From positions 1,922,001-1,986,000 of the forward strand of contig NZ_CP160035.1 in assembly GCF_040703125.1 (NCBI RefSeq): a DNA stretch of 64,000 bases, in the 5' to 3' direction. Shown here one piece after another: positions 43,229 through 53,280 of the stretch. Under the pieces are notes generated by a model. The model had not been told where the DNA came from and searched no databases. It was given only the letters and a program-made list of their open reading frames with translations. The position numbers and the translations under genes are program-made. Numbering within the stretch: the stretch's first letter is position 1; the number at the start of each line of letters is the position of its first letter. This stretch comes from Flavobacterium ovatum (GTDB lineage: Bacteria; Bacteroidota; Bacteroidia; Flavobacteriales; Flavobacteriaceae).

Positions 43229-45735
43229 ATATTTTTAATTCTCTTAAACCATTTGTATATTTCAATCCAAAGAACTGATACACCGCTTACTAAAATACAA
43301 GTCAAAATGTGATTCCAATCTAGGGGGACTACTTTGAAGAAATTTGCGAATAGGGGAATATAAACTATCATGGCGAGTAGGATTAGGGTCAGACTATTCA
43401 TGAAAACCATCATGTTGTTTTTGTTTTTTAAGGAAGCAAATACCGAGTAGTAAAACGAACGATTGACCAGTGATAAAATGATATTTGATAAAACTAAAGT
43501 GGTAAAGACCATCGTTCTTGTGAGGTTTTCAGTACCACCGTTTTGAACTGTTAGTTGGTACACAAATAGTACCCCCAGAGTGATAGCAAGTCCTTGTATT
43601 ACACTTAATCCCATTTCTTTTAGTGATAAAAATGTTTTTCCAAGTTGTCTTGGGGGTTGCTTCATGCTGTTTTTTTCGGCAGGTTCATTTTCATATACAA
43701 TCGAGCACATAGGTCCCATAATCATTTCGAGGAAAATCACATGAACAGGTGTGAAAATATCGGGATAAATCCATCCCAAAAATAACGGAAGTGAAACCGT
43801 TAGAATGATGGGGATGTGGATGGATACTATGTATTGTACTGCTTTTTTGATGTTGGTATAAATACGTCTTCCTGCGGCTACAGCGACAATCATTTTGGAT
43901 AAATCATCATCGACTAGTATAATATCGGCGGCGCTTTTGGCAATTTCTGTGCCTTTTTTTCCCATGGCGATACCAATGTGAGCCGATTTTAAAGCGGGGC
44001 CATCATTGACTCCGTCGCCAATCATGGCAACGAGTTGGTGGTCTTTTTTGAGTGCGTTGATGACCGCCAATTTTGCTTCTGGAAACATGCGAGTAAACAA
44101 AACGTTGCTGTGGATGGACTTGATAAGTTGTGCATCATCCAATTTCATAATCGCCTCGCCTTCCATGACTTGATTGGTATTGGTTATTCCGGCACTTTTG
44201 GCAATAGATTGGGTTGTCGGACTATTGTCTCCCGTAATTACTTTAACCTGGATTCCGGCTTCATAAAATTGTTCAAAAACTTGTTGAATGTTTGGTTTGG
44301 GAGGATCGAAAAACACGACTAAACCCAAGAATTCGAAAGGTAAATCTTGTTGATCTTCGGGGAAATTATTGGATTCGAAACGAGATTGTGCGACTCCAAG
44401 AACGCGGTATCCTTCGGATGATAATTTAGTAATCGTATTTTGGATGGTTGTTTTATCGATCGTGTTGAGGTTGCTGACTTTTAAAATCGTTTCAGCTCCT
44501 CCTTTGGCGGCTATGATTCTTTGTTTTGTAGCATTTTCAAATACATGCGTCATCATTGGCGGTTTGCCTTCGAGCGGATATTCGTGAACGAAATTAAATT
44601 CTCTACGTTGGTCTGCAGTTGTGTTCGCTTCGTACACTTTGTGGAGTGTTTTTTCCATTGGGTCAAAAGGCACGGGTTCGCTCGCCCACATGGCAATTTC
44701 AATTACTTTTTGAGCTTCGGGAGTATTCCAGTTTTGTTTGTCGTACAATTGATTGGCTGCAAACGCATAGACTGATTGTAAAACCATTTTGTTCGCGGTG
44801 ATGGTTCCCGTTTTATCGGTGCAGATTACCGTGGCACTTCCTAGGGTTTCTACAGTTCTGATTTTCTTGATGATGATTCCTTCTTTCATCAATCTCCAAG
44901 AACCTAACGCCATAAAAGTGGTAAAAGCGACCGGAATTTCTTCAGGCAAAATAGACATTGCCAATGTGAGTCCTTTTAGTAAACTATTGAGAATGTCATG
45001 CGTTTTATAAAAATAAACACCCCAAACCAACAGGAATACAATAATCCCGATGAGAGCCATTCCTTTGACAAAATTCTCGATTTGGAGTTGTAGTGGTGTC
45101 GGTTCTTCTTTTGCGTCTAAAAGAGCGGTTCCCAATTGCCCCATTTTGGTTTGGTTTCCAATAGCGGTAACGTGAAAAACAGCCAATCCAGTTGCGACCA
45201 ATGTCCCGCTAAAAACGTTTTTGTTTTCTGTTTGATCCGATTTGAAAACGCTGTAGGCTTCTCCTGTAAGAGTGGATTCGTTGACCGAAAAGTCATTGCT
45301 GTGTACTATTTCGCCGTCGGCATTGACGGTGGTTCCTTCTTCGGCAATGACCAAGTCGTTGATAACAATGTCTTTGGTTGGTATTTTTATTGCCAGTCCA
45401 TTACGGTAAACGGTACTGAGGGGTTCTGTCAATTTCTCTAAAGCCTCAATGGCTTTACGGCTGCGATTGTCTTGAAAAAAAGAAATACTCGAAACCGCTA
45501 TGATAGCTGCTAACATGAAATAAGCTTCACTGTTTTCGCCCAAAACAAAATAAATGATTGTAACTGCTATTAATAATAGCAACATCGGTTCTTTTAGAAT
45601 ATCTATAATCGCGCTCCACCATTTGTATTGGGATTTATGGACTTGCTCGTTGGCTCCAAATTCTTTTCGAGATTGGAGTACTTCGGCATCAGTGAGTCCG
45701 ATGATATGTTGCGGGATATTAATTTCTTTTGACAT
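43225..45735 (-). CDS. P-type ATPase, Ca2+-ATPase-like (P2A)
   Basis: The 836-residue protein (ATG 45735; the upstream ATG at 45744 adds three residues) is a cation pump of the P2A type. Seen: TGE loop STLTGEAYSV, M4 PEEIPVAFT (the ion-site motif of Ca2+ pumps), phosphorylation site CTDKTGTITANKM, and the hinge MIGDGVNDGPALK. About ten membrane helices. It should move Ca2+ or a similar ion out of the cytoplasm. It has no obvious partner; a long gap of degenerate repeats separates it from the MscS gene. Confidence 0.92.
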   Translation of the reverse strand: MSKEINIPQHIIGLTDAEVLQSRKEFGANEQVHKSQYKWWSAIIDILKEPMLLLLIAVTIIYFVLGENSEAYFMLAAIIAVSSISFFQDNRSRKAIEALEKLTEPLSTVYRNGLAIKIPTKDIVINDLVIAEEGTTVNADGEIVHSNDFSVNESTLTGEAYSVFKSDQTENKNVFSGTLVATGLAVFHVTAIGNQTKMGQLGTALLDAKEEPTPLQLQIENFVKGMALIGIIVFLLVWGVYFYKTHDILNSLLKGLTLAMSILPEEIPVAFTTFMALGSWRLMKEGIIIKKIRTVETLGSATVICTDKTGTITANKMVLQSVYAFAANQLYDKQNWNTPEAQKVIEIAMWASEPVPFDPMEKTLHKVYEANTTADQRREFNFVHEYPLEGKPPMMTHVFENATKQRIIAAKGGAETILKVSNLNTIDKTTIQNTITKLSSEGYRVLGVAQSRFESNNFPEDQQDLPFEFLGLVVFFDPPKPNIQQVFEQFYEAGIQVKVITGDNSPTTQSIAKSAGITNTNQVMEGEAIMKLDDAQLIKSIHSNVLFTRMFPEAKLAVINALKKDHQLVAMIGDGVNDGPALKSAHIGIAMGKKGTEIAKSAADIILVDDDLSKMIVAVAAGRRIYTNIKKAVQYIVSIHIPIILTVSLPLFLGWIYPDIFTPVHVIFLEMIMGPMCSIVYENEPAEKNSMKQPPRQLGKTFLSLKEMGLSVIQGLAITLGVLFVYQLTVQNGGTENLTRTMVFTTLVLSNIILSLVNRSFYYSVFASLKNKNNMMVFMNSLTLILLAMIVYIPLFANFFKVVPLDWNHILTCILVSGVSVLWIEIYKWFKRIKNI

Positions 45736-45879
45736 CTTTACCAAGGAATTGTATTACTCAAATATACCGATTTATTGGCGGTTCAGTTGTGTTTCAGTGG
45801 GCGGTGTTTGAAATTGATATTCAGACTAGATATAAATAAAAAGTAATGTATTACGATTTTTTTTAAACCATATAAGAAA

Positions 45880-46135
45880 TATAAGAGTATAAAAGAATTG
45901 GATTGGAATCTTTTTTTGGAACGCAGATTTGAGAAATTAAAGAAATGAAAAAGGAGAAATTAGTGAAAATTGGTGCAATTTGTATCTGTTTTTAAATCAA
46001 AATAAATCAAAGTTTTTGGAACACTGATTAGAGAAATTTGAAAAATCTAAAAAAAGAAATAATCAAAATAAATCTGCATTAATCTGTGTTTATTTTATCC
46101 GCAAAGAATTAGTGCCAATTCGTGAAATTGCTTCA
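45880..46135. repeat. Degenerate intergenic words (AATCTGTG / AATTCGTG type)
   Basis: The 426-base gap between the ATPase and MscS genes is gene-free. It has words such as GGAACACTGATTAGAGAAATT, CATTAATCTGTGTTTA and GTGCCAATTCGTGAAATT, which recur in the gaps at 29258 and 53281. It resembles a decayed member of the inverted-word repeats. Confidence 0.6.
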
Positions 46136-46161
46136 CCTGTTCGCTTTCGCTCGGGTTGTGC

Positions 46162-47076
46162 CTAGTTTTTTAGTTCACTTAAATCTGTGTTATATTTAGC
46201 TGCCTGATGCACCACCATTTGTGGAAATGGAATCTCAATTCCTTCTTTGTCGAAAGCGATTTTTAATCTTTTTCGGAGTTCACCAGTGACTTCCCATTGT
46301 TTGCTACCAGTTGTTTCTCCTAATATTTTTACAATAATTGCAGAGTCAGCGAAATCATTAACACGCAAAAATTGCGGTGCTTTGAGAATATGTTCTTTTA
46401 ATACGGGATCATTAGCAAGATCATTTCCTACTCGGTTGATGACATCTATTAAGTGATCTAAGTCAGTACTGTATCCTACCCCCATGTCAAGGTTGACTCT
46501 TGCAAAATCTTTAGATAGATTCGAAACTGTTTTTATTTCACCATGCGGAATGTGATGAACTGTTCCGTCAATATCTCTAAGTGTAGTTTTGCGTAAACTA
46601 ATATTTTCTACAGAACCACCTAATGTGTCAAATTTCACAACATCTCCTATTCGATACTGGTTTTCTAGAATAATAAAAAGCCCTGTAATAACATCTCGAA
46701 TAAGGTATTGACCACCAAAACCAAAAGCCAAACCTACAATTCCTGCCGCAGCAATAATAGGAGCAATTTCGATTCCAAATTCACTTAAGATCATTAATGA
46801 GCTTATAGTGATGATAACTATTTTGGAAGTGGTAGTGAAAATTTGAATTAAGGTGTTTTCTCTTTTTTCTTCAGCTTCCTTGCTTAGATGTTTCTCTGGG
46901 CGAACAGCAATCCGTACTGCTTTGGCTATGAATCGAACAAGGATTTTATGTATAATTAAAGCGCCGATTGCAATAAAAAGGACTTTAATTCCATTAGACA
47001 TCGTCCATGCAATTGTTTTTTCGGCGTATAGATTTGCGTATTTTTCAAATATTTTAATGAGGTAATCTGTATTCAT
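46162..47076 (-). CDS. MscS family mechanosensitive channel
   Basis: A 304-residue protein with an N-terminal membrane helix, then two or three more (about 20-145), the MscS pore-lining and cytoplasmic parts: GFGGQYLIRDVITGLFIILE and RIGDVVKFDTLGGSVENISLRKTTLR (about 120-175). It releases solutes under hypo-osmotic shock. It stands alone; the adjacent minus-strand gene upstream ends in a hairpin. Confidence 0.92.
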   Translation of the reverse strand: MNTDYLIKIFEKYANLYAEKTIAWTMSNGIKVLFIAIGALIIHKILVRFIAKAVRIAVRPEKHLSKEAEEKRENTLIQIFTTTSKIVIITISSLMILSEFGIEIAPIIAAAGIVGLAFGFGGQYLIRDVITGLFIILENQYRIGDVVKFDTLGGSVENISLRKTTLRDIDGTVHHIPHGEIKTVSNLSKDFARVNLDMGVGYSTDLDHLIDVINRVGNDLANDPVLKEHILKAPQFLRVNDFADSAIIVKILGETTGSKQWEVTGELRKRLKIAFDKEGIEIPFPQMVVHQAAKYNTDLSELKN

Positions 47077-47228
47077 ACTATTTTTTAAAAAGGATTATTT
47101 GATTATAAGAAATGCTACCTTATTTCTAGATTTTTGCAATTTAAAAATTTTTTAGCAGTCTCTCCAATGCCAGTTGTTTTTATTGTGTTAAAATCATTTA
47201 TATTAACATTTTAAAAAAGCCTATTAAA

Positions 47229-47266
47229 CAAAAAGTCCAAAAACGAACTCGTTTTTAGACTTTTTG
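47229..47266 (-). terminator. Hairpin after the DUF3276 gene
   Basis: CAAAAAGTCCAAAAACGA and TCGTTTTTAGACTTTTTG pair with one mismatch around a tiny loop. It lies 28 bases beyond the DUF3276 stop on the minus strand and could stop transcription before the MscS gene; the T tract is short. Confidence 0.65.
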
Positions 47267-47293
47267 TTTTTTGAATACTAAAAGAAAATCCGA

Positions 47294-47695
47294 TTAAATA
47301 TCGTCAAATTCAATATCCGTAAAAGTTGAAGTTTGTGGTAATACAGCTTCTTCAGTTGTTGCTTTACCCGTAATATATTCTTTTTTGAAATCTTTTTGAT
47401 GTCTTTCAGAGATTACCTCTTCGCCTTTGTGGTTCAAGACATACGAAGTCATTTCTTCAAGAATTTCAGAGAAAGCGGTAAAATCCTCTTTGTATAAATA
47501 TATTTTGTGTTTTTTGAAGTGAAAAGAACCATCTTCTTCAGTGAACTTTTTACTTTCGGTAATCGTTATATAGTAATCGTCGGCTTTAGTTGCTCTTACA
47601 TCAAAGAAATAAGTTCTTCTCCCAGCACGTAAAACTTTAGAAAAAATTTCTTCTTTTTCTAACATATCATTTTCTCTCATAATCCTTTCTGACAA
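47294..47695 (-). CDS. PUR family DNA/RNA-binding protein (DUF3276)
   Basis: The 133-residue protein has RAGRRTYFFDVRATKADDYYITITESKK, which is the PUR repeat signature of DUF3276. Eukaryotic and Borrelia PUR proteins bind single-stranded DNA or RNA. The C-terminal 30 residues are less conserved and acidic. It is widespread in Bacteroidota; its role is not known. It is followed by a hairpin at 47229-47266 and preceded by an ABC exporter. Confidence 0.9.
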   Translation of the reverse strand: MSERIMRENDMLEKEEIFSKVLRAGRRTYFFDVRATKADDYYITITESKKFTEEDGSFHFKKHKIYLYKEDFTAFSEILEEMTSYVLNHKGEEVISERHQKDFKKEYITGKATTEEAVLPQTSTFTDIEFDDI

Positions 47696-47751
47696 TTTAT
47701 GGTTATTAAATCGTAACCAAAAATCCTAAAAAAATAGTTATTAAACAACAA

Positions 47752-49512
47752 TTAAAGCAATTCTTTTTCCGAAAGTTGCTTTAAGTACAAGGATGCATAG
47801 TAGCCCTCTTCATTTATCAACTGGTTATGAGAACCTTGTTGAATAATTTTACCTTCATCGATTATTATTATTTTGTCGGCATTTTTGGCTGAGGATATTC
47901 TGTGGCTTACAATAATAGTAGTTTTGTCTTTACAGATTTCAAAAAGGTTATTCAAAATCTTTTCCTCGGTTTCAGTATCCACTGCTGATAAACAGTCGTC
48001 CAAAAGTAAAATAGGAGGGTTTTTTATAATCGCTCTAGCGATAGAAACCCTTTGTTTTTGACCGCCCGAAAGGGTGATCCCTCGTTCTCCCAATACGGTG
48101 TCATATTTGTTTTTGAAACCTAAAATATTTTTGTGAACCACAGCGTTTTTGGCCGCTTGATAGACTTCTTCATCCGTTGCGTCTTCTTTCCCAAATTTGA
48201 TATTGTTTTTTATCGAATCCGAGAACAGAAAAGCATCTTGCGGTACAATCCCAATGCTGTTGCGCAAATCATACAAATTCAAACTGCTAATTTCTTGACC
48301 ATCTATCTCAATTTCGCCTTTACTCACATCATAAATACGCGAAATCAAAGACAAAATAGTCGATTTTCCAGATCCTGTTTTTCCTAAAATCGCCAGAGTT
48401 TCCCCTTTATTGACCGTAAAACTAATGTTTTGCAAAGCCACAATATTCGTGTCTTCATAAGTATAAGTCACATTTTTAAAAGCAATAGCCCCTTCAATAA
48501 CAGAATGTTCCGGATTAGTATTCGTGATTTCGGGTTCAATTTTCAAGAACTCGTTCAATCGTTTTTGCGACGCTTCCGCCTCTTGAACCATCGACGAAAC
48601 CCAACCCAACGAAGCCACCGGCCAAGTCAACATATTGACATATAAGATAAATTCGGCAATCGTTCCAATGCTTTTTATCGTTCCTTCAATATACATCAAA
48701 CCACCAAAATAAATAACCACCAAGTTACTAATCCCAATAAGCGCCATCATCAAAGGCCCAAACAACGATTGCACTCGTGCCAAATCCAAGCTCTTGCTCT
48801 TACTCTCATGAGCCAAATCGACCATGTTATTTTGGTGTTGATTTTCTAGCGAGTACGCTTTAATCACACGTACTCCCGAGAATATTTCTTGAGAAAAACT
48901 CGAAACTTTAGACAAATATTGCTGAAAAACAGTACTGCGTTTGTTGATTTCAGTACTCAGTTTGAAAATTGCATAAGATAATAATGGTAAAGGCAATAGC
49001 GTATATAGCGTCAATCGCGGCGATACATTATACATATACAAAATCACGATGGCAAATCGAAAAATGGTGTTGATAGTGTACATCACCGCAGGCCCAACAT
49101 ACATCCGCACTTTGGAAACATCCTCGCTTATGCGGTTCATCAAATCGCCCGTTCTATTCTTTTTATAAAAGTTTTGTGTCAGATTTTCGTATTGTTTAAA
49201 CACCTCGTTTTTCAGGTCAAATTCAACATGACGAGACATCACAATCAAGGTTTGACGCATCAAGAAAGTCAAGAAACCCGCAATGATAGTCGTGCCAATA
49301 ATCAACAAAATATTATTGATTAACTCCGCTTGTAACACCGACGTAGGAATCGATTTATCCTTGGAGAAATTTTCGATGGCTTGAAACGATTTACTAATCA
49401 ACTTGGGCGTAAACAGCGAAAATATCTGCGCTATAATGGTAAATACAATCCCCATCAAAAAACGGTATTTGTATTTGGAAAAGTATTTATTTAGATAACC
49501 TAATTCTTTCAT
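47752..49512 (-). CDS. ABC transporter, fused permease/ATPase
   Basis: A 586-residue half-exporter. Membrane domain about residues 15-310 (six helices), then Walker A GKTGSGKST, signature LSGGQKQR and Walker B ILLLDDCLSAVD. The second Walker B residue is Asp-Asp rather than the usual Asp-Glu, which may slow ATP hydrolysis in one site of a heterodimer. It is in the same family as the protein at 18437. It ends 56 bases before the DUF3276 gene. Confidence 0.92.
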   Translation of the reverse strand: MKELGYLNKYFSKYKYRFLMGIVFTIIAQIFSLFTPKLISKSFQAIENFSKDKSIPTSVLQAELINNILLIIGTTIIAGFLTFLMRQTLIVMSRHVEFDLKNEVFKQYENLTQNFYKKNRTGDLMNRISEDVSKVRMYVGPAVMYTINTIFRFAIVILYMYNVSPRLTLYTLLPLPLLSYAIFKLSTEINKRSTVFQQYLSKVSSFSQEIFSGVRVIKAYSLENQHQNNMVDLAHESKSKSLDLARVQSLFGPLMMALIGISNLVVIYFGGLMYIEGTIKSIGTIAEFILYVNMLTWPVASLGWVSSMVQEAEASQKRLNEFLKIEPEITNTNPEHSVIEGAIAFKNVTYTYEDTNIVALQNISFTVNKGETLAILGKTGSGKSTILSLISRIYDVSKGEIEIDGQEISSLNLYDLRNSIGIVPQDAFLFSDSIKNNIKFGKEDATDEEVYQAAKNAVVHKNILGFKNKYDTVLGERGITLSGGQKQRVSIARAIIKNPPILLLDDCLSAVDTETEEKILNNLFEICKDKTTIIVSHRISSAKNADKIIIIDEGKIIQQGSHNQLINEEGYYASLYLKQLSEKELL

Positions 49513-49659
49513 GAGTAAGCAATAACTAGTGAGTTTGGGTACAGGAAACGGATTTCTTTAAAAGCCGTTCAAAGTGCAAAGATAACCGTTTCAAGATAAT
49601 TAATTGTTAAAGTAAAGTTGTAATACAGCTATAGATTCCCAGATTAAAAATAGTTCTTT

Positions 49660-49786
49660 GGGCGTGCCAGCAATGACAAAAGGGGCAAATTTAGTTTGCT
49701 GTCAATTGCCCCTTTTGTCATTGCCGTCGGGCTTTCGGCTATATCTCTCCGTTTCACTACGAGGATACCGCCTCAATCCCTCACGC
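49660..49786 (+). repeat. Two-hairpin intergenic element, copy 2
   Basis: It starts GGGCGTGCC, and has a perfect 18-base arm pair (CAATGACAAAAGGGGCAA, 49671-49688, with 49706-49723) as its first hairpin. GTCGGGCT and CGGCTATATC follow, then a short second hairpin, GGATACCGCCTCAATCC and CCTCACGC. The linkers match the elements at 3811 and 58095, while the hairpins do not match in sequence. It sits in the gap before nusB, which has no intact gene. Confidence 0.85.
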
Positions 49787-50059
49787 AAAATGGACTTGCG
49801 AGATAAAATTTGTTTCTAAAGTTTATTTAGTGGAATTATTTGTAAGAATTTTTTATATATTAGCTTAATGAATAGTAAGTTATATTAGTGACGCTAAGTC
49901 TCATGATAATGGGCCGATTGAAGCCGTTTTAGAGGCCTATGTGCTAGGTGTCAATAATTTAAAATTAAAACATGAAAAATAAGTTTAAAAATCAACTATT
50001 TCACTTAACACGAGAACTTGGTTTTTCTCCTTCAGATTTTCAACTTTCCAGTTAATACA

Positions 50060-50161
50060 ATGTTTCAAAAAGTACGACTTGAAGTTATGCAGAAATCTAA
50101 AGAAGAGCAAATTCCTTGGGAATCTACATCATTAACTGCTGATTTCTATTTCAACAATTGA
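50060..50161 (+). pseudogene. Remnant of a caspase (C14) family protein
   Basis: A 33-codon open stretch ends EEQIPWESTSLTADFYF after MFQKVRLEVM. This is the end of a bacterial caspase-like (peptidase C14) domain: the sequence FxxVRxxV followed by QxPWExSSL. The catalytic His and Cys, which lie upstream in intact genes, are absent; the frame is broken a few codons before. The 1068-base gap from 49513 to 50580 also holds the repeats at 49660 and 50428 and a hairpin at 50287. Confidence 0.65.
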
Positions 50162-50286
50162 TTACTATCTTCCACGACGTTAGGTTGTGAAAAATGAAGA
50201 TATTTTAAAAACCAGAAATTAAAGTAAATGAACCAATCTTGATTTTAAAACCCGTTGACTCGAACTTGTAGACAAATCTAAAGGTT

Positions 50287-50308
50287 GGCGCAGGTATTTA
50301 CCTGTGCC
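50287..50308. repeat. Short hairpin GGCGCAGGT/ACCTGTGCC
   Basis: GGCGCAGGT (50287-50295) pairs with ACCTGTGCC (50300-50308), with one G-T pair, around a four-base loop. It is a REP-like palindrome in the gene-free gap before nusB. Confidence 0.6.
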
Positions 50309-50427
50309 CACAAACTAGAGCAAGCACAATAATAGAAAGTTGTAATCATTAAAACGGTTACAGCTTTTTTGTTTATTTCTAAATGCTAAATTGTTAAGTA
50401 TGGATTTGTTTTGGTTTTCAATTGGAA

Positions 50428-50460
50428 TGGCCACAGGTAGCCCGAAGCGTCGGGAACAGT
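50428..50460 (+). repeat. Partial element with CCCGAAGCGTCGGGA
   Basis: GGCCACAGGTAG then CCCGAAGCGTCGGGA (50441-50455) repeats the palindrome at 43196-43210 exactly. The flanks do not match the longer copies. Confidence 0.65.
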
Positions 50461-50544
50461 AGTAACCAAATATGGTACTCCTAATAATTGCTAGTGATTT
50501 GGTTCTTTTTTGAAATTTAAATTTTATTTTAAAAAAGGAATAAC

Positions 50545-50552
50545 TACTTTTG
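50545..50552 (+). promoter_or_regulatory. -7 box TACTTTTG for nusB
   Basis: TACTTTTG fits TAnnTTTG and is 28 bases upstream of the nusB GTG. No -33 TTTG is found at the usual distance. Confidence 0.55.
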
Positions 50553-50580
50553 CCTTCTAATTAATAAAAGTTCTTACAAG

Positions 50581-51525
50581 GTGGTAAACAGAAGACACAT
50601 TCGCGTCAAAGTAATGCAATCCATTTATGCGATGCATCAAAATGGTTCTGATAATTTTGAGAAAGAAGAAAAATTTCTTTTTTTCAGTATAGATAGTATT
50701 CAGGATTTATATCTTACCATGATTTCATCGTTGATGGAAATTTGTAAAAAAGAAGCTGAGTTTTTGCACAAATCAAGTTTGAAACACTTGGTTACTGCTG
50801 CGGAACGCAATCCCAACAAAAAATTCATCAATAATGCTGTTTTTGAAATTTTAGCTGAAAATAACTCGCTAAGTATTGCTATCGAAACACGTAAAATTGA
50901 TTCTTGGTATTTGAATGGCGATTATATTGTATTGTTGCTGAATGCGGTAAAAGCGAGTCAGTATTATATTGATTATATGAGCAATGCAAAGCAATCTTTT
51001 GAGGAAGATAAGCAGTTGATTGTGGATTTGTTTACGCATGTAATTGTTCCAAACGAAAAGTTATACGAGCACTTAGAAGACGATAAATTGACTTGGATTG
51101 ACGATATTCCGTTGGTGAATACTTTAATTATTAAGCAATTGAAAGCATTGAAGCCTATCATGGATGATAACTTTAGAGTGCCAAAAGTATACAAAGATAC
51201 TGAGGATAAGGATTATGCTAAAGATTTGTTTAGAAAAACGGTCTTGAACGAAAAACAATTAGGACAACAATTTGCTGATAAAACGCCGAACTGGGATAGT
51301 GATCGTATTGCAGAATTGGATACGATTATCTTAAAGATGGCGATTTGCGAATTATTGAAATTCCCTTCGATTCCTGTAAAAGTAACCTTGAATGAGTATT
51401 TGGAATTAGCTAAAGAATATTCAACGCCTAAGAGTAGTGTGTTTATCAACGGTATTTTGGATAATTTGGTCAAAGAAATGACTGCTAATAAAACCTTATT
51501 AAAAACCGGTCGCGGTTTAATGTAA
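50581..51525 (+). CDS. nusB: Transcription antitermination factor NusB (long form)
   Basis: A 314-residue protein with GTG start. Bacteroidota NusB is about twice the usual 140 residues, as here: an N-terminal extension (RRHIRVKVMQSIYAMHQ is the canonical start of NusB) and a canonical NusB C-terminal half (about 155-305) with DRIAELDTIILKMAICELL and VKVTLNEYLELAKEYSTPKSSVFINGILD. NusB with NusE (S10) binds boxA RNA for rRNA antitermination. It is 31 bases before yajC, with which it is likely co-transcribed. Confidence 0.94.
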   Translation: MVNRRHIRVKVMQSIYAMHQNGSDNFEKEEKFLFFSIDSIQDLYLTMISSLMEICKKEAEFLHKSSLKHLVTAAERNPNKKFINNAVFEILAENNSLSIAIETRKIDSWYLNGDYIVLLLNAVKASQYYIDYMSNAKQSFEEDKQLIVDLFTHVIVPNEKLYEHLEDDKLTWIDDIPLVNTLIIKQLKALKPIMDDNFRVPKVYKDTEDKDYAKDLFRKTVLNEKQLGQQFADKTPNWDSDRIAELDTIILKMAICELLKFPSIPVKVTLNEYLELAKEYSTPKSSVFINGILDNLVKEMTANKTLLKTGRGLM

Positions 51526-51556
51526 TTAATATTAAATTTTAAAATAAAAAAAAATC

Positions 51557-51829
51557 ATGGAACAATTAAGTCAATTTGCACCCTTTTTATTAATGTTTGT
51601 GGTTATCTATTTCTTTATGATTAGACCACAACAGAAAAAAGCAAAACAAGAAAAAGAGTTTGAAGCTACATTGAAAGTAGGGGACAAAATTATTACTAAA
51701 AGCGGTCTTCACGGAAGAGTTTCTGAACTTGGAGATGCTACTGTGGTAATCGAAACGATGTCAGGAAAATTGAAAATGGAACGTTCTTCTATTTCTATGG
51801 AAATGAGTGCTTCATTGGCAAAAAAATAA
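51557..51829 (+). CDS. yajC: Preprotein translocase subunit YajC
   Basis: The 90-residue protein has one N-terminal membrane helix (FAPFLLMFVVIYFFMI), then RPQQKKAKQEKEF and GDKIITKSGLHGRVSEL, the YajC signature. It associates with SecDF and the translocon at the inner membrane. It follows nusB and is stopped by the hairpin at 51851. Confidence 0.94.
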   Translation: MEQLSQFAPFLLMFVVIYFFMIRPQQKKAKQEKEFEATLKVGDKIITKSGLHGRVSELGDATVVIETMSGKLKMERSSISMEMSASLAKK

Positions 51830-51850
51830 TCACTATTTAGGTGACATTAA

Positions 51851-51887
51851 GAAGGCTGTTCTATTTAGGACAGCCTTTTTTTTTACC
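51851..51887 (+). terminator. Intrinsic terminator of nusB-yajC
   Basis: AAGGCTGTT and GGACAGCCTT pair with one G-T, followed by nine T residues. Confidence 0.85.
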
Positions 51888-51969
51888 ATTAAGAGATTAA
51901 GAGAATTTAGGCTTAATTTTCTTAATCTCTTATTGGTTAGTATTTTTTTTTAATGGTTTTAAAAAAAAA

Positions 51970-53235
51970 TTAGTTCCTAGATTTGTCTAATCCATAATCA
52001 GGTAAAGCAGTCAATTCGGCAATTTTTACAATTACTTCTACTGCTTTTTGCATGCTTTCTACAGGTACATATTCGTATTTTCCGTGAAAGTTATGTCCGC
52101 CTGCAAAGATATTTGGACAAGGTAATCCCATATAAGATAATTGACAGCCATCAGTTCCGCCACGAATGGGTTTGATGATTGGTTTTATATTAACTTCTTT
52201 CATGGCTTTAGCAGCGATATCCACAATATATTTTACAGGAACGACCTTTTCCTTCATATTGTAATATTGGTCTTTGACGTCAGCAATGACAATATTTTCG
52301 CCAAATTTCTTGGCGTATTTTTTGTTGAATTTGCGAGTGATTTTTTCGATTAGTTCTTTACGTTTCTCGAATTTTTTCTTGTTGTGGTCTCTAATGATTA
52401 GTTCTAAGACTGTTTCTTCAATACTTCCGTTTAAGTGGTGAACATGAAAAAATCCTTCATATCCTTTGGTTTCTTGTGGTGTTTCCTCTTTTGGTAAAGC
52501 ATTGATGAAGTCATTGGCAAGCAACATGGAATTAATCATCTTTCCTTTGGCATAACCTGGATGTACGCTTTTTCCTTTGAAAGTTATTTTAGCTCCAGCG
52601 GCATTAAAATTTTCATATTCTAGTTCGCCAATTTGACTTCCATCCATGGTATATGCCCATTCGGCTTCAAATTGAGCAACATCAAAATGGTGTGCTCCAC
52701 GACCAATTTCTTCGTCTGGAGTGAAACCAACTCTGATTTTCCCATGCTTAATATCTGGATTGTTGACTAGAAACTCCATTGCAGTAACAATCTCGGTAAT
52801 TCCCGCTTTGTCATCTGCACCTAGAAGTGTTGTTCCGTCAGTAGTAATTAAGGTTTGCCCTTTGTATTGCAATAAATCCTTGAAATAACTTGGTGATAAA
52901 ACGATGTTTTTCTCAGCATTTAGAATAATGTCTTTTCCGTCGAAATCGCGAACAATTTGTGGTTTTACATTCGCTCCAGAAAAATCTGGGCTAGTGTCAA
53001 AATGGGATATAAAACCAATAGTTGGTACTTCATGGTCAACATTAGAAGGCAAAGTCGCCATGATATAGGCTTTGTCATTAATGGTAACATCTTTCATTCC
53101 GATAGCTTTCAAGTCGGCTACAAGTTTGTTTGCTAAGTCCCATTGTTTGGCAGTGCTTGGAGTTGTTTTTGATTTTGAATCCGATTCGGTGTCAATCGTT
53201 ACATAACTGATGAAACGGTCTATAATAGGTTGCAT
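51970..53235 (-). CDS. pepT: Peptidase T (tripeptidase)
   Basis: The 421-residue protein starts [18 protein letters not shown] (ATG 53235); an in-frame ATG at 53334 adds 33 residues of basic, repeat-derived sequence. M20 metallopeptidase motifs: [13 protein letters not shown] (first metal His), [11 protein letters not shown] (bridging Asp), [12 protein letters not shown] (catalytic Glu pair) and a late [12 protein letters not shown]. It removes N-terminal residues from tripeptides in the cytoplasm. It stands alone. Confidence 0.94.
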   Translation of the reverse strand: MQPIIDRFISYVTIDTESDSKSKTTPSTAKQWDLANKLVADLKAIGMKDVTINDKAYIMATLPSNVDHEVPTIGFISHFDTSPDFSGANVKPQIVRDFDGKDIILNAEKNIVLSPSYFKDLLQYKGQTLITTDGTTLLGADDKAGITEIVTAMEFLVNNPDIKHGKIRVGFTPDEEIGRGAHHFDVAQFEAEWAYTMDGSQIGELEYENFNAAGAKITFKGKSVHPGYAKGKMINSMLLANDFINALPKEETPQETKGYEGFFHVHHLNGSIEETVLELIIRDHNKKKFEKRKELIEKITRKFNKKYAKKFGENIVIADVKDQYYNMKEKVVPVKYIVDIAAKAMKEVNIKPIIKPIRGGTDGCQLSYMGLPCPNIFAGGHNFHGKYEYVPVESMQKAVEVIVKIAELTALPDYGLDKSRN

Positions 53236-53280
53236 AGATTTGTTTTTTTTGTGAAGTGGTAAAGATACCTTTTTTGGTCT

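Noticed and set aside
45880..46135. Riboswitch before the P-type ATPase or MscS gene
   Set aside because: The gap is made of degenerate AATCTGTG/AATTCGTG words and shows no stable conserved fold.
49878..49980. Open fragment IEAVLEAYVLGVNNLKL-like, possible gene remnant
   Set aside because: It is too short to name, and I could not assign it to a family; it lies near the caspase remnant but not clearly part of it.
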